A stretch of DNA of 9,825 nucleotides from Clostridia bacterium (GTDB taxonomy: Bacteria; Bacillota_A; Clostridia; Oscillospirales; CAG-272): assembly GCA_017407725.1 (NCBI GenBank), contig JAFQWB010000035.1, forward strand, positions 1 through 9,825. The letters are read 5' to 3'. The notes beneath the pieces are model-generated. The model saw nothing but the letters and a program-made list of their open reading frames with translations. It was not told the DNA's origin and did no database searches. This document shows positions 1-6,729 of the stretch, one piece after another. The position numbers and the translations under genes were made by a program. Position 1 is the first letter of the stretch, and each line of letters begins with the position of its first letter.

Positions 1-377
1 GCGGCGATATACTTGTTCAGAAGGCTCCTGCCTGCACAATAAAGACTCAGGCTGAGGCTGTGTGTGAGCTTTTCGGAGCTGACAATGAGAGCGTAAAGGT
101 TATCGGCATAAGACACGGAGAGAAAATGTACGAGACCCTTCTTACCAATGAGGAATGTGCTTCTGCGGTCGATATGGGCAACTTCTACAGAGTTCCCAGA
201 GACTCGAGAGGTCTTAACTACGATAAATATTTCACAAAGGGAAGCGCTGAGAGAAATACTCTCACCGAATTCAATTCAAACAATACAAAGCTTCTTTCTC
301 TTGAAGAGACCAAAGAAAAGATCGCTTCTCTTGACTACATAAAGGAAGAGCTCTCGAAAAAGGGCGAGAAGAAATGA
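1..377 (+). CDS. capE: UDP-GlcNAc 4,6-dehydratase/epimerase CapE, C-terminal part (partial)
   Basis: The first complete codon is at base 3 and the frame reads 124 residues to TGA at 375-377; the N-terminal two thirds lie outside the window. It begins GDILVQKAPA and contains RHGEKMYETLL, then MGNFYRVP and LNYDKYF, a series typical of the C-terminal substrate-binding part of CapE/WbjB/FnlA-type enzymes. These are cytoplasmic NADP-dependent short-chain dehydrogenases that start UDP-L-FucNAc synthesis by 4,6-dehydration and epimerisation of UDP-GlcNAc. The Rossmann motif and catalytic triad are not visible because that part is missing. The stop codon overlaps the capF start by four bases (ATGA), which suggests translational coupling. 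The capF-capG context supports CapE over the related FlaA1/PseB 4,6-dehydratases. The subfamily call rests on the motifs together with the neighbours. Confidence 0.9.
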   Translation, partial: GDILVQKAPACTIKTQAEAVCELFGADNESVKVIGIRHGEKMYETLLTNEECASAVDMGNFYRVPRDSRGLNYDKYFTKGSAERNTLTEFNSNNTKLLSLEETKEKIASLDYIKEELSKKGEKK

Positions 378-1585
378 ATATACTTATAACGGGTGCGCGG
401 GGATTTGTAGGAAAAAATCTGTCCCATGCGCTTGAAAACATAAAGCTTGGAAAGGATCGCTCATACGGTGAATTAAGTATTGGGGAGTTATATCTTTACG
501 ATGTTGATTCGTCCAAAGAGCTTCTTGACACGGCTTGTAAGAATGCAGATTTCGTTTTTAACCTTGCGGGTGTCAACAGACCGCGCGAGGGTGAAAAATT
601 CGAAAGCGGAAACGAGGATTTCGCCGATCTTCTCATATCGCTATTAAAAAAGCATGAAAACAAATGCCCCGTGATGTTTTCGTCGTCTGTTCAGGCTTCG
701 CTCGTAGGAAGATATAACGGCGATTACGGAAGGAGCAAGAAAAACACAGAAGAGAAGTTCTTTGAATATCAAACAGAAAGCGGAGCGGAGGTTCTGGTTT
801 ACAGATTTCCCAATCTCTTTGGTAAATGGTGCCGCCCCTCATATAACAGCGTTATAGCAACCTTTTGTTATAATATAGCAAACTCGCTTCCGATACGTGT
901 TGATAATGAGGAAGCCGAGCTGACTCTTTTATATATTGACGATCTTGTTGATGAAATGATAGGGCTTCTTCTCGGCAAAAGAAAAAGATGCGACTATGAT
1001 GTGGACGTTACGGTTTTGTCGGAAAACGGAAAATTCTGTTATACAGACAAGACTCATAACGTAAAGCTCGGTAAAATAGCATCCCTTCTTTTGGATTTTG
1101 ACAGAGAGACCCTTCTCGGAAGACTTCCTTTAATGCAGAAGGGAAGCTTTGAAAGTAAGCTTTATTCGACCTATCTTTCATATCTGCCCAAGGAAAAGAC
1201 ACTATATCCGATTGAATCGAGCACAGATGAAAGAGGAAGCTTTACAGAGCTTATCAAGGGTGAGCATTTCGGGCAGATATCGGTAAACCGATCAAAGCCG
1301 GGTGCGGTGAAGGGCAATCATTGGCATAACAGCAAATGGGAAATATTTATCGTTATTTCGGGAAGAGCAAGAATAGACGAAAGAAAGCTTGACTCGGACG
1401 AGATTATAAGCTTTGAGGTTTCGGGAGAAAGGCTTGAAGCCGTCCGTATGCTTCCGGGATACACTCACAGTATAACCAATCTTTCGGATAGCGAGGAGCT
1501 TGTTACCCTTATGTTTGCAAGCGAGCCCTTTGATAAAGAAAAGCCCGATACTTTTTACGAGGAGACTTACATAAATGGAAATTAA
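374..1585 (+). CDS. capF: CapF-type bifunctional reductase/cupin of UDP-L-FucNAc synthesis
   Basis: A 403-residue two-domain enzyme. The N-terminal NAD(P)-binding Rossmann domain opens with ITGARGFVG (residues 5-13) and has the short-chain dehydrogenase pair Tyr118/Lys122 in YGRSK. A C-terminal cupin from about residue 280 shows likely zinc ligands His316, His318 and Glu323 (HWHNSKWE) and His365 (PGYTHS). In the characterised S. aureus CapF family the cupin epimerises the CapE product at C3 and the reductase domain reduces C4 with NADPH, giving UDP-N-acetyl-L-talosamine-type sugar for CapG. At 403 residues it is somewhat longer than the roughly 370 of S. aureus CapF; part of the extra length seems to lie around residues 205-275. 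The ATG at 374 overlaps the capE stop and is preceded by an AGGGCGAG ribosome-binding stretch. The last 11 bases overlap capG. Probably cytoplasmic. Confidence 0.93.
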   Translation: MNILITGARGFVGKNLSHALENIKLGKDRSYGELSIGELYLYDVDSSKELLDTACKNADFVFNLAGVNRPREGEKFESGNEDFADLLISLLKKHENKCPVMFSSSVQASLVGRYNGDYGRSKKNTEEKFFEYQTESGAEVLVYRFPNLFGKWCRPSYNSVIATFCYNIANSLPIRVDNEEAELTLLYIDDLVDEMIGLLLGKRKRCDYDVDVTVLSENGKFCYTDKTHNVKLGKIASLLLDFDRETLLGRLPLMQKGSFESKLYSTYLSYLPKEKTLYPIESSTDERGSFTELIKGEHFGQISVNRSKPGAVKGNHWHNSKWEIFIVISGRARIDERKLDSDEIISFEVSGERLEAVRMLPGYTHSITNLSDSEELVTLMFASEPFDKEKPDTFYEETYINGN

Positions 1586-2756
1586 ACTTGATTATTCCGA
1601 CATAAGCTTTAAGAGCGACGGCAGGCTGAAGCTTCTTATTATCGTCGGAACAAGACCCGAGATCATAAGACTCTCGGCGGTAATAAACAAATGCAGAGTG
1701 TATTTTGATACTCTTCTTGCTCACACGGGTCAGAACTACGATTACAATTTGAGCGATATATTCTTTAAGGATCTTTCACTTGATGCGCCCGAGGTATATA
1801 TGAATGCGGTCGGTGACGATCTCGGAGAGAGCATAGGAAACATAATCAACTGCTCCTACAAGCTTATGAAGAGCACAAAGCCCGATGCTATACTTATTCT
1901 CGGAGATACCAACTCCTGCCTTTCTGCAATTGCGGCAAAGAGACTCCATATTCCGATATTCCATATGGAGGCAGGAAACAGATGCAAGGATGAGTGTCTG
2001 CCCGAGGAGACCAACAGAAGGATCGTGGACATAATTTCGGACGTGAACCTCGCATATTCCGAGCACGCAAGAAAATATCTTCACGAGTGCGGACTTCCCA
2101 AGGAGCGCGTGTACGTTACGGGATCGCCTATGGCAGAGGTGCTTTATTCAAATCTTGAATCGATCGAAAAGAGCGATATTCTCGAAAGACTCGGTCTTGA
2201 AGAGAAGAAATACATACTTCTTTCTGCTCACAGAGAAGAGAACATCGATACCGACAAAAACTTTATATCGCTTTTCAGCGCGATAAACAAGATGGCAGAG
2301 ACTTACGATATGCCCGTTTTATATTCCTGCCATCCGAGAAGCAAGAAAAAGCTTGAGGCAAGCGGATTTGTGCTTGATGAAAGGGTCATATGCCACGAGC
2401 CTCTTGGCTTCCACGATTACAACAAGCTTCAGATGAGTGCTTATGCGGTAGTGTCGGACAGCGGAACTCTTCCCGAGGAAAGCTCCTTCTACACCTCGAT
2501 AGGAAGATCCTTTCCCGCGGTCTGCATAAGAACCTCGACAGAGCGTCCCGAAGCGCTTGACAAGGCTTGCTTCACTCTTGCAGGAATAAGCGAAAAGGAG
2601 CTTCTGTGCTCGCTGAGAACAGCTATTGCGCTCGACGAAAACGGCGACTATGGAACTCCGGTTGACGATTACACCGATATGAACGTATCTACCAAGGTGG
2701 TTAAGATCATACAGTCTTACACCGCAATCGTTGACAGAGTGGTATGGAGAAAATAA
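1575..2756 (+). CDS. capG: UDP-N-acetyl-L-fucosamine synthase CapG (UDP-GlcNAc 2-epimerase family)
   Basis: A 393-residue WecB-like nonhydrolysing 2-epimerase with GT-B fold. Visible family motifs are VGTRPEIIRLS (residues 24-34), HTGQNYD, LGDTNS with Asp111, HMEAG with Glu132, PEETNRR with Glu144, SAHREEN with His219 and SDSGTLPEES in the C-terminal nucleotide-binding half. Asp111, Glu132, Glu144 and His219 match E. coli WecB Asp95, Glu117, Glu131 and His213. In the CapE-CapF-CapG pathway this enzyme performs the last step, C2 epimerisation to UDP-L-FucNAc. The motif GNRCKDECLPEET is characteristic of the CapG/WbjD branch rather than WecB (GLRTGD). There is a short N-terminal extension of about 16 residues before the usual beta strand, but no internal start would keep the GTRPE motif, so the ATG at 1575 with GAGGAG ten bases upstream is preferred. 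It overlaps capF by 11 bases. Confidence 0.93.
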   Translation: MEIKLDYSDISFKSDGRLKLLIIVGTRPEIIRLSAVINKCRVYFDTLLAHTGQNYDYNLSDIFFKDLSLDAPEVYMNAVGDDLGESIGNIINCSYKLMKSTKPDAILILGDTNSCLSAIAAKRLHIPIFHMEAGNRCKDECLPEETNRRIVDIISDVNLAYSEHARKYLHECGLPKERVYVTGSPMAEVLYSNLESIEKSDILERLGLEEKKYILLSAHREENIDTDKNFISLFSAINKMAETYDMPVLYSCHPRSKKKLEASGFVLDERVICHEPLGFHDYNKLQMSAYAVVSDSGTLPEESSFYTSIGRSFPAVCIRTSTERPEALDKACFTLAGISEKELLCSLRTAIALDENGDYGTPVDDYTDMNVSTKVVKIIQSYTAIVDRVVWRK

Positions 2757-2770
2757 GCGCTGTGCGCTTA
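2754..2770 (+). repeat. Short inverted repeat over the capG stop codon
   Basis: TAAGCGC, a three-base loop TGT, then GCGCTTA forms a perfect 7-bp stem that includes the capG stop codon. The + strand continues with A-rich sequence and no T-run, so it is not a normal intrinsic terminator in the direction of transcription. It may be a weak mRNA hairpin that stabilises or attenuates the transcript between capG and the next gene, or it may be chance. Confidence 0.45.
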
Positions 2771-2803
2771 AAATAAAAAGACAAACTCAAAACGGAGGAA
2801 GTT

Positions 2804-3277
2804 ATGAAAGAAAAGAAAATCTTAAACGCGCTCCTTTACATGATAATCGGAGCGGTGCTCTGCATTATGAAGGGCGAGCTTATCGGTATTGCCATGACCG
2901 TTATAGGCGTTTTGGCTATCGTAGTAGGTATCATCGATCTTTGCAAGAAGTTTATTGTCAGCGGAGTTATTAAAATTGTTATCGGCGCATTTGTCATCTA
3001 TGCAGGATGGTTACTTGTTGAGGTAATTCTTTACGTTATCGCCGCTATCCTTATCATTCAGGGTATTATCAGACTTATCAAAGTTCTCTCAAGCTTAAAG
3101 AGACTCAACGTAGCACTTATCGTTATTTTCCTTGTTGAAGCAATTCTTACACTCGGAATGGGTATCTGCATCATATTCTACAGAGCAGAAACAATTTCAT
3201 GGGTGTTCATAGTTGCAGGTGTGCTCCTTATAGTTGAAGGCATACTTTCACTCTTTGATAAGAGCAAAAAGAGATAA
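2804..3277 (+). CDS. DUF308/HdeD-like small membrane protein
   Basis: A 157-residue, very hydrophobic protein with about six predicted transmembrane helices (roughly residues 7-24, 27-47, 51-70, 72-92, 102-126 and 130-150) and a basic tail ending in KSKKR. The pattern of glycine-rich paired helices (MIIGAVL, VIGVLAIVVGIIDL, IVAGVLLIVEGILSLF) recalls DUF308, the family of E. coli HdeD, whose members are inner-membrane proteins mostly of unknown function; HdeD itself is linked to acid resistance. The ATG is supported by GGAGG at 2794-2798, five bases away. The gene starts 47 bases after capG with no convincing promoter between, and a strong terminator follows, so it is probably the last cistron of the polysaccharide operon. 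A link with glycan export or stress is only inferred from position. Family assignment is by pattern, not by search. Confidence 0.75.
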   Translation: MKEKKILNALLYMIIGAVLCIMKGELIGIAMTVIGVLAIVVGIIDLCKKFIVSGVIKIVIGAFVIYAGWLLVEVILYVIAAILIIQGIIRLIKVLSSLKRLNVALIVIFLVEAILTLGMGICIIFYRAETISWVFIVAGVLLIVEGILSLFDKSKKR

Positions 3278-3289
3278 TTCTTACTCGTT

Positions 3290-3327
3290 AAAAAGCTTCT
3301 TTGCATAATTTGCAAAGGAGCTTTTTT
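3290..3327 (+). terminator. Intrinsic terminator after the cap/DUF308 genes
   Basis: A 16-bp stem (AAAAAGCTTCTTTGCA paired with TGCAAAGGAGCTTTTT, one G-T wobble) closes a five-base loop TAATT and ends in a run of six T. It starts 12 bases after the DUF308 stop. The A-rich left flank means it could also work on the opposite strand. It marks the end of the polysaccharide transcription unit. Confidence 0.9.
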
Positions 3328-3372
3328 GTATTTATTTTCACCGGTGTGCAAAGAATATATCGGGGTGAGTAT

Positions 3373-4023
3373 ATGAGGATATATAAGCGGATATTAGGAG
3401 TGATAAAAAAATGCAGAAGGGATGCGCACCTAAGACTAAGAGTATCGCTTGCTGTTTCGCTTACGGCAGGGGCTATCTTTTGCGCCTTTCAGATAGCTGT
3501 GGGAAGCTTTCTTAAAAGTGAGTGGCATCTTATGTTCACTCTTTACTATATTTTCATATCCTTTGTAAGAGCGTACCTTCTTATCAAAACAGAGAAAATA
3601 ACTCTTGATATAAAAGGTGAGCTTCGCGAATACAGAAGAGTGGGGATAACCCTTCTTTTTCTGAATTTTATTCTTTTGTGGGCAGGCTTCTTTATTTTGA
3701 CCGACGATATTGTGGGAGAAAGGAGCGGACTTGTAAGCGTTATTATGGGAATATACAGCGGATGCTCGCTTATAATGTCACTACTAAGTGCCGCAAGGTA
3801 CAGAAAATACAAAAGACCGCTCTTTTCGGCGGCGAAAATACTCAGAGTGAACTCAGCTCTCGTTTCGTTTATTCTTTTTCTTAACGTGTTTCTTCTCGGA
3901 AAAGGCAATGGGGAGAGATACAGAGAGGCACTTGCGCTTTTCGTTTCGCTTTCCCAGGCACTTATCATGATGAGCGCGATATATATGATAGTGTCGTCAA
4001 AGCAGGGAAAGAGAAGGAGCTGA
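3373..4023 (+). CDS. Unrecognised six-helix membrane protein with a threefold internal repeat
   Basis: I do not recognise this 216-residue protein. The frame is open from a TTG at 3301, but that codon lies inside the terminator hairpin, so the ATG at 3373 behind GGGGTG (3362-3367) is preferred. After a basic N-terminus (residues 1-23, rich in Lys and Arg) there are about six hydrophobic helices grouped in three pairs. Each pair begins with Arg-Val (residues 23-24, 89-90 and 158-159), so the unit length is about 66-69 residues, and each is followed by a charged linker (for example KTEKITLDIKGELREYRR and RYRKYKR). The tail is SSKQGKRRS. It is probably an integral membrane protein with both ends in the cytoplasm by the positive-inside rule. 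It stands alone between a terminator and the ktr promoter region and gives no functional hint. No terminator is visible after it. Confidence 0.75.
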   Translation: MRIYKRILGVIKKCRRDAHLRLRVSLAVSLTAGAIFCAFQIAVGSFLKSEWHLMFTLYYIFISFVRAYLLIKTEKITLDIKGELREYRRVGITLLFLNFILLWAGFFILTDDIVGERSGLVSVIMGIYSGCSLIMSLLSAARYRKYKRPLFSAAKILRVNSALVSFILFLNVFLLGKGNGERYREALALFVSLSQALIMMSAIYMIVSSKQGKRRS

Positions 4024-4085
4024 AAACTCTTGCCAATATTTTATTACTTTTTTCTGTTGTTCATAAAATGGTAAATATTATATTG

Positions 4086-4091
4086 TATAAT
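4086..4091 (+). promoter_or_regulatory. TATAAT -10 element upstream of ktrB
   Basis: A perfect TATAAT lies 32 bases before the chosen ktrB start, in an AT-rich stretch (4038-4091). No good -35 box is found at 17 bases; TTGTTC at 4057-4062 is too far away (23 bases). The placement would give a leader of about 25 bases, just enough for the ribosome binding site at 4108-4114. The short leader leaves no room for a c-di-AMP (ydaO) riboswitch, which controls potassium genes in many Firmicutes. Confidence 0.5.
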
Positions 4092-4107
4092 GGATGACAT
4101 TAAGGTG

Positions 4108-4114
4108 AAAGGAG
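4108..4114 (+). promoter_or_regulatory. Ribosome binding site that fixes the ktrB start
   Basis: AAAGGAG lies eight bases before the ATG at 4123. The upstream in-frame ATG at 4090 overlaps the putative -10 box and has no such site, so translation most likely begins at 4123. Confidence 0.75.
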
Positions 4115-4122
4115 ATGCATCT

Positions 4123-5421
4123 ATGATTGATTTTGTAAAAAAACAGCCGCCCGCAAGGCTTATAGCGGTCGCATTTTTGATCGTTATACTTATCGGCTCG
4201 CTCATCCTCTCGCTTCCTTTTTCGGTAAAAGAGGGTAATGAGCTTTCGTATATCGATGCTCTCTACACCTCGGCAAGCGCGGTATGTGTTACGGGACTTC
4301 TCACGGTTGATGCATACGATACCTTTACCGCGATAGGTCAGACCGTGATAGCTCTGCTTATTCAGATAGGCGGACTCGGAGTTGCGGTTATAGGCGCGGG
4401 AATTATTCTTGCGGTCGGCAAGAAGATGGATCTTAAAAGCCGAAATCTTGTAAGCGAGGCGATGAACCTTGATGCGGGAAGAGGAGCGGTGCGCTTTATA
4501 AAGACGGCGTTCCTTATAACCGCGGTAATAGAAATAACGGGTGCGCTTCTCAGCTTCTTTGTTTTTATAAGAGATTATCCGCTTAAAAGAGCACTTGGGC
4601 TCAGCATCTTCCACTCGATAGCATCCTTTAACAATGCGGGATTCGATATCTTCGGCGGCTCTCAGAGCCTTACGGGATATAAGGACGACGTCTTTCTGAA
4701 TATTGTGACTATGCTCCTTATAATACTCGGTGGAATCGGATTCCTTGTAATAAGAGAGGTCATTAATAAGAAATTCAGCTTCAGAAAGCTTTCAATGCAT
4801 TCCAAAACGGTTATAACGGTATCGGCGGCGCTCACGATTGTCGGTGCGATCCTGATATTCATTACAGAAGAGATAAGCGTGCTCGGAGCGATCTTTTCAA
4901 GCGTTTCTACAAGAACGGCAGGCTTCGCGACCTTTTCGTTCGGATCCTTTACAGAGGCAGGCAGACTTGTGGTCTGCGCTCTTATGATAATAGGAGCATC
5001 GCCCGGATCTACGGGAGGAGGAATAAAGACAACCACCTTTTTCGTAATACTGAAGGGAATAGGCGCATCCGCCACGGGCAAGAGCGAAAGAGCCTTCAGA
5101 TATTCGATTCCCAAGGATGCCTTCAGAAAGGCGACTATAATCGCGCTTATCGCGGCAGCACTTATTTTCTCTTCAAGTTTTTTCATATGCCTTATTGAAA
5201 ATGATCTTGCCATGTCGGACGTTCTTTTTGAAATGTCAAGTGCGTTTGGAACGGTGGGCCTTTCGACGGGAATAACCCCGAGCCTTTCGACGGCAAGCAA
5301 GCTGATCTCAATAATTATGATGTATATAGGAAGGCTCGGACCTATGTGCGTTGCAACACTTTGGTATTTTTCAAAGGGTGAGCGAGTAAGCTATCCCGAG
5401 GGAAATATATCGGTAGGATGA
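4123..5421 (+). CDS. ktrB: Potassium uptake transporter KtrB/TrkH family
   Basis: A 432-residue membrane protein of the superfamily of K+ transporters, which take up K+ (often Na+-coupled) through four covalently joined helix-pore-helix units. The four selectivity-filter segments are visible: VCVTGLLTVD (Gly58), FNNAGFDIF (Gly173), RTAGFATFS (Gly267) and GTVGLSTGI (Gly379). The conserved GASPGSTGGGIKTTTF follows the third filter, and the last long helix ends in IGRLGPMCV, as in this family. The length fits KtrB (about 440-450 residues) better than the longer TrkH, and the partner downstream is a single-RCK KtrA-type subunit, so ktrB is the better name. An upstream in-frame ATG at 4090 was rejected because it overlaps the -10 box. 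It is the first gene of a likely five-gene operon; ktrA starts 25 bases after the stop. Confidence 0.93.
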   Translation: MIDFVKKQPPARLIAVAFLIVILIGSLILSLPFSVKEGNELSYIDALYTSASAVCVTGLLTVDAYDTFTAIGQTVIALLIQIGGLGVAVIGAGIILAVGKKMDLKSRNLVSEAMNLDAGRGAVRFIKTAFLITAVIEITGALLSFFVFIRDYPLKRALGLSIFHSIASFNNAGFDIFGGSQSLTGYKDDVFLNIVTMLLIILGGIGFLVIREVINKKFSFRKLSMHSKTVITVSAALTIVGAILIFITEEISVLGAIFSSVSTRTAGFATFSFGSFTEAGRLVVCALMIIGASPGSTGGGIKTTTFFVILKGIGASATGKSERAFRYSIPKDAFRKATIIALIAAALIFSSSFFICLIENDLAMSDVLFEMSSAFGTVGLSTGITPSLSTASKLISIIMMYIGRLGPMCVATLWYFSKGERVSYPEGNISVG

Positions 5422-5446
5422 TCATCAAGAATAACGGAGGACGAAA

Positions 5447-6148
5447 ATGAATAAATTCATACAGCATAAAAAGACCAAAAAGAAGGAAAAGCAGATATAC
5501 GGAATTATAGGACTCGGCAGATTCGGAAAAGCACTTGCAAGTGAGCTTTACAGATCGGGAGCAGACCTTATTATAATAGACGAGATCGAAGAGAAGATAA
5601 TCGAAGCAAGAGAAATGACAGAGAATGCCTACATAGTAAAGGGACTTGACAAAAAGACTCTTACAGAGACGGGCTTTCACAACTGTGACGTTGCGGTTGT
5701 GTGCATCGGAGAGCAGATAGATACGTCTATCCTCACCGTGCTCAACCTTGTTTCTATCGGGGTTAAAAAGGTAATAGCAAAGGCAACCAGCACAGAGCAC
5801 GGAGAGATTCTTGAAAAGCTTGGTGCCGAGGTGGTATATCCCGAAAGAGATATGGCTATAAGACTTGCGCACAGACTTGAGACCTCGCAGGTGATAGACT
5901 TCGTTCAGCTGAGCGAAAGGATCAATATCTCCAAGCAGGCGATTCCCGCACACGCGGTGGGAAAGACTGTTGTTGAAGTAAATCCGAGATCGAAATTCGG
6001 ACTCAATATTATTGCTGTTGAAAACGAGGGAAACGTAATTGATATAGTTATGCCCGATTACGTTTTCAGAGAGAAGGATATACTCTATCTCTCGGGCAGT
6101 AAGGAGGGCTTCAGAAAGCTTCACGAATGGATAAACAAAACGGAATAA
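5447..6148 (+). CDS. ktrA: Potassium transporter gating subunit KtrA/TrkA (RCK protein)
   Basis: A 233-residue cytoplasmic regulator with one N-terminal RCK (TrkA-N) domain and one C-terminal TrkA-C domain. The nucleotide-binding loop is IIGLGRFGKAL and the acidic residues ending the second strand are in LIIIDE. Conserved ALASEL, KATSTEHGEILEKLGAEVVYPERDMA and the C-terminal stretch VGKTVVEVNPRSKFGLNIIAVEN fit KtrA. In studied systems an octameric KtrA ring sits under a KtrB dimer and opens or closes it in response to ATP/ADP; the C-terminal domain binds c-di-AMP in several Firmicutes. Whether this protein binds c-di-AMP cannot be judged from sequence alone. The start follows GGAGG (5436-5440) by six bases. 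A basic, Lys-rich N-terminus (MNKFIQHKKTKKKEKQ) of about 16 residues precedes the first strand and is longer than usual. Confidence 0.93.
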   Translation: MNKFIQHKKTKKKEKQIYGIIGLGRFGKALASELYRSGADLIIIDEIEEKIIEAREMTENAYIVKGLDKKTLTETGFHNCDVAVVCIGEQIDTSILTVLNLVSIGVKKVIAKATSTEHGEILEKLGAEVVYPERDMAIRLAHRLETSQVIDFVQLSERINISKQAIPAHAVGKTVVEVNPRSKFGLNIIAVENEGNVIDIVMPDYVFREKDILYLSGSKEGFRKLHEWINKTE

Positions 6149-6169
6149 AACAGTCGGAGAAAAAGATCA

Positions 6170-6718
6170 GTGAAAGAAATAAAAATCAGATCCGAGCACC
6201 TGAAAAAGCTTGTAACCTCGTCGCTTTTTCTCGCGCTCGCACTCGTTATGCCATTTATGACGGGGCAGATACCCGAGATAGGGTCGATGCTTTGTCCGAT
6301 GCACATACCCGTGCTTCTTTGCGGATTTATCTGCGGATGGGGCTGGGGACTTGCGGTAGGTGCGGTAGCACCTATACTCAGATCGCTTCTTTTCTTTATG
6401 CCGCCGATGTATCCCGCAGCGGTATGTATGGCGTTTGAGCTTGCTACGTACGGAGCTGTATCGGGAATAGCGAGAAAATATCTCCCCAAAAAGAAAATAT
6501 ACGTATATCCGATTCTGGTAGCGGCTATGCTTGCAGGCAGAGCGGTGTGGGGAGCGGCAAGATTTATAACAAGCGGACTTGATGCATCGGAGTTTGGCTT
6601 CTCGGCATTTATAGCAGGTGCTTTTACAAGTGCTCTGCCGGGAATAATTCTTCAGCTTGTGCTGATTCCGCCTATAGTTATGCTATATGACAGAATAAAA
6701 GAAAAGCGCTCTCTTTAA
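6170..6718 (+). CDS. ECF transporter S component (substrate-binding membrane subunit), substrate unknown
   Basis: A 182-residue integral membrane protein with about six hydrophobic segments and little extramembrane sequence. The alanine-rich first helix (LFLALALVMPF, residues 19-29), the following QIPEIGSMLCPMHIPVLLCGF and the conserved WGLAVGAVAPILRS loop are typical of the ECF_trnsprt (PF12822, former DUF3816) group of S components. These bind a vitamin or other small nutrient and are pulled through the membrane by a shared EcfA-EcfA'-EcfT module, which is not in this window, so this is a group II (shared-energiser) S subunit. The substrate cannot be read from the sequence. It starts with GTG at 6170 with GGAG at 6156-6159 and lies 21 bases after ktrA and 11 bases before the asparaginase gene. 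Confidence 0.85.
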   Translation: MKEIKIRSEHLKKLVTSSLFLALALVMPFMTGQIPEIGSMLCPMHIPVLLCGFICGWGWGLAVGAVAPILRSLLFFMPPMYPAAVCMAFELATYGAVSGIARKYLPKKKIYVYPILVAAMLAGRAVWGAARFITSGLDASEFGFSAFIAGAFTSALPGIILQLVLIPPIVMLYDRIKEKRSL

Positions 6719-6729
6719 GGAGAATAAGG

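Noticed and set aside
3339..3346. CACCGGTG palindrome upstream of the orphan membrane protein
   Set aside because: Only eight bases, not repeated, and no promoter found around it; likely chance.
3301..3372. N-terminal extension of the orphan membrane protein from a TTG at 3301
   Set aside because: The TTG lies inside the intrinsic terminator stem, has no ribosome binding site, and the ATG at 3373 has one.
4090..4122. ATG at 4090 as ktrB start (11 extra residues)
   Set aside because: It overlaps the TATAAT box and lacks a ribosome binding site; the ATG at 4123 follows AAAGGAG by eight bases.
4024..4122. Possible c-di-AMP (ydaO) riboswitch before ktrB
   Set aside because: The leader is only about 25 bases from the -10 element to the start region, far too short, and no conserved riboswitch elements are seen.
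4078..5300. Two minus-strand open frames (178 and 212 codons) opposite ktrB
   Set aside because: They mirror the KtrB coding frame, with repetitive or low-information products, and KtrB is certain.
5342..6124. Long open frame on the minus strand (260 codons) opposite ktrA
   Set aside because: It is antisense to a clear KtrA gene, its product shows no family pattern, and no ribosome binding site was evident. It arises from the codon bias of ktrA.
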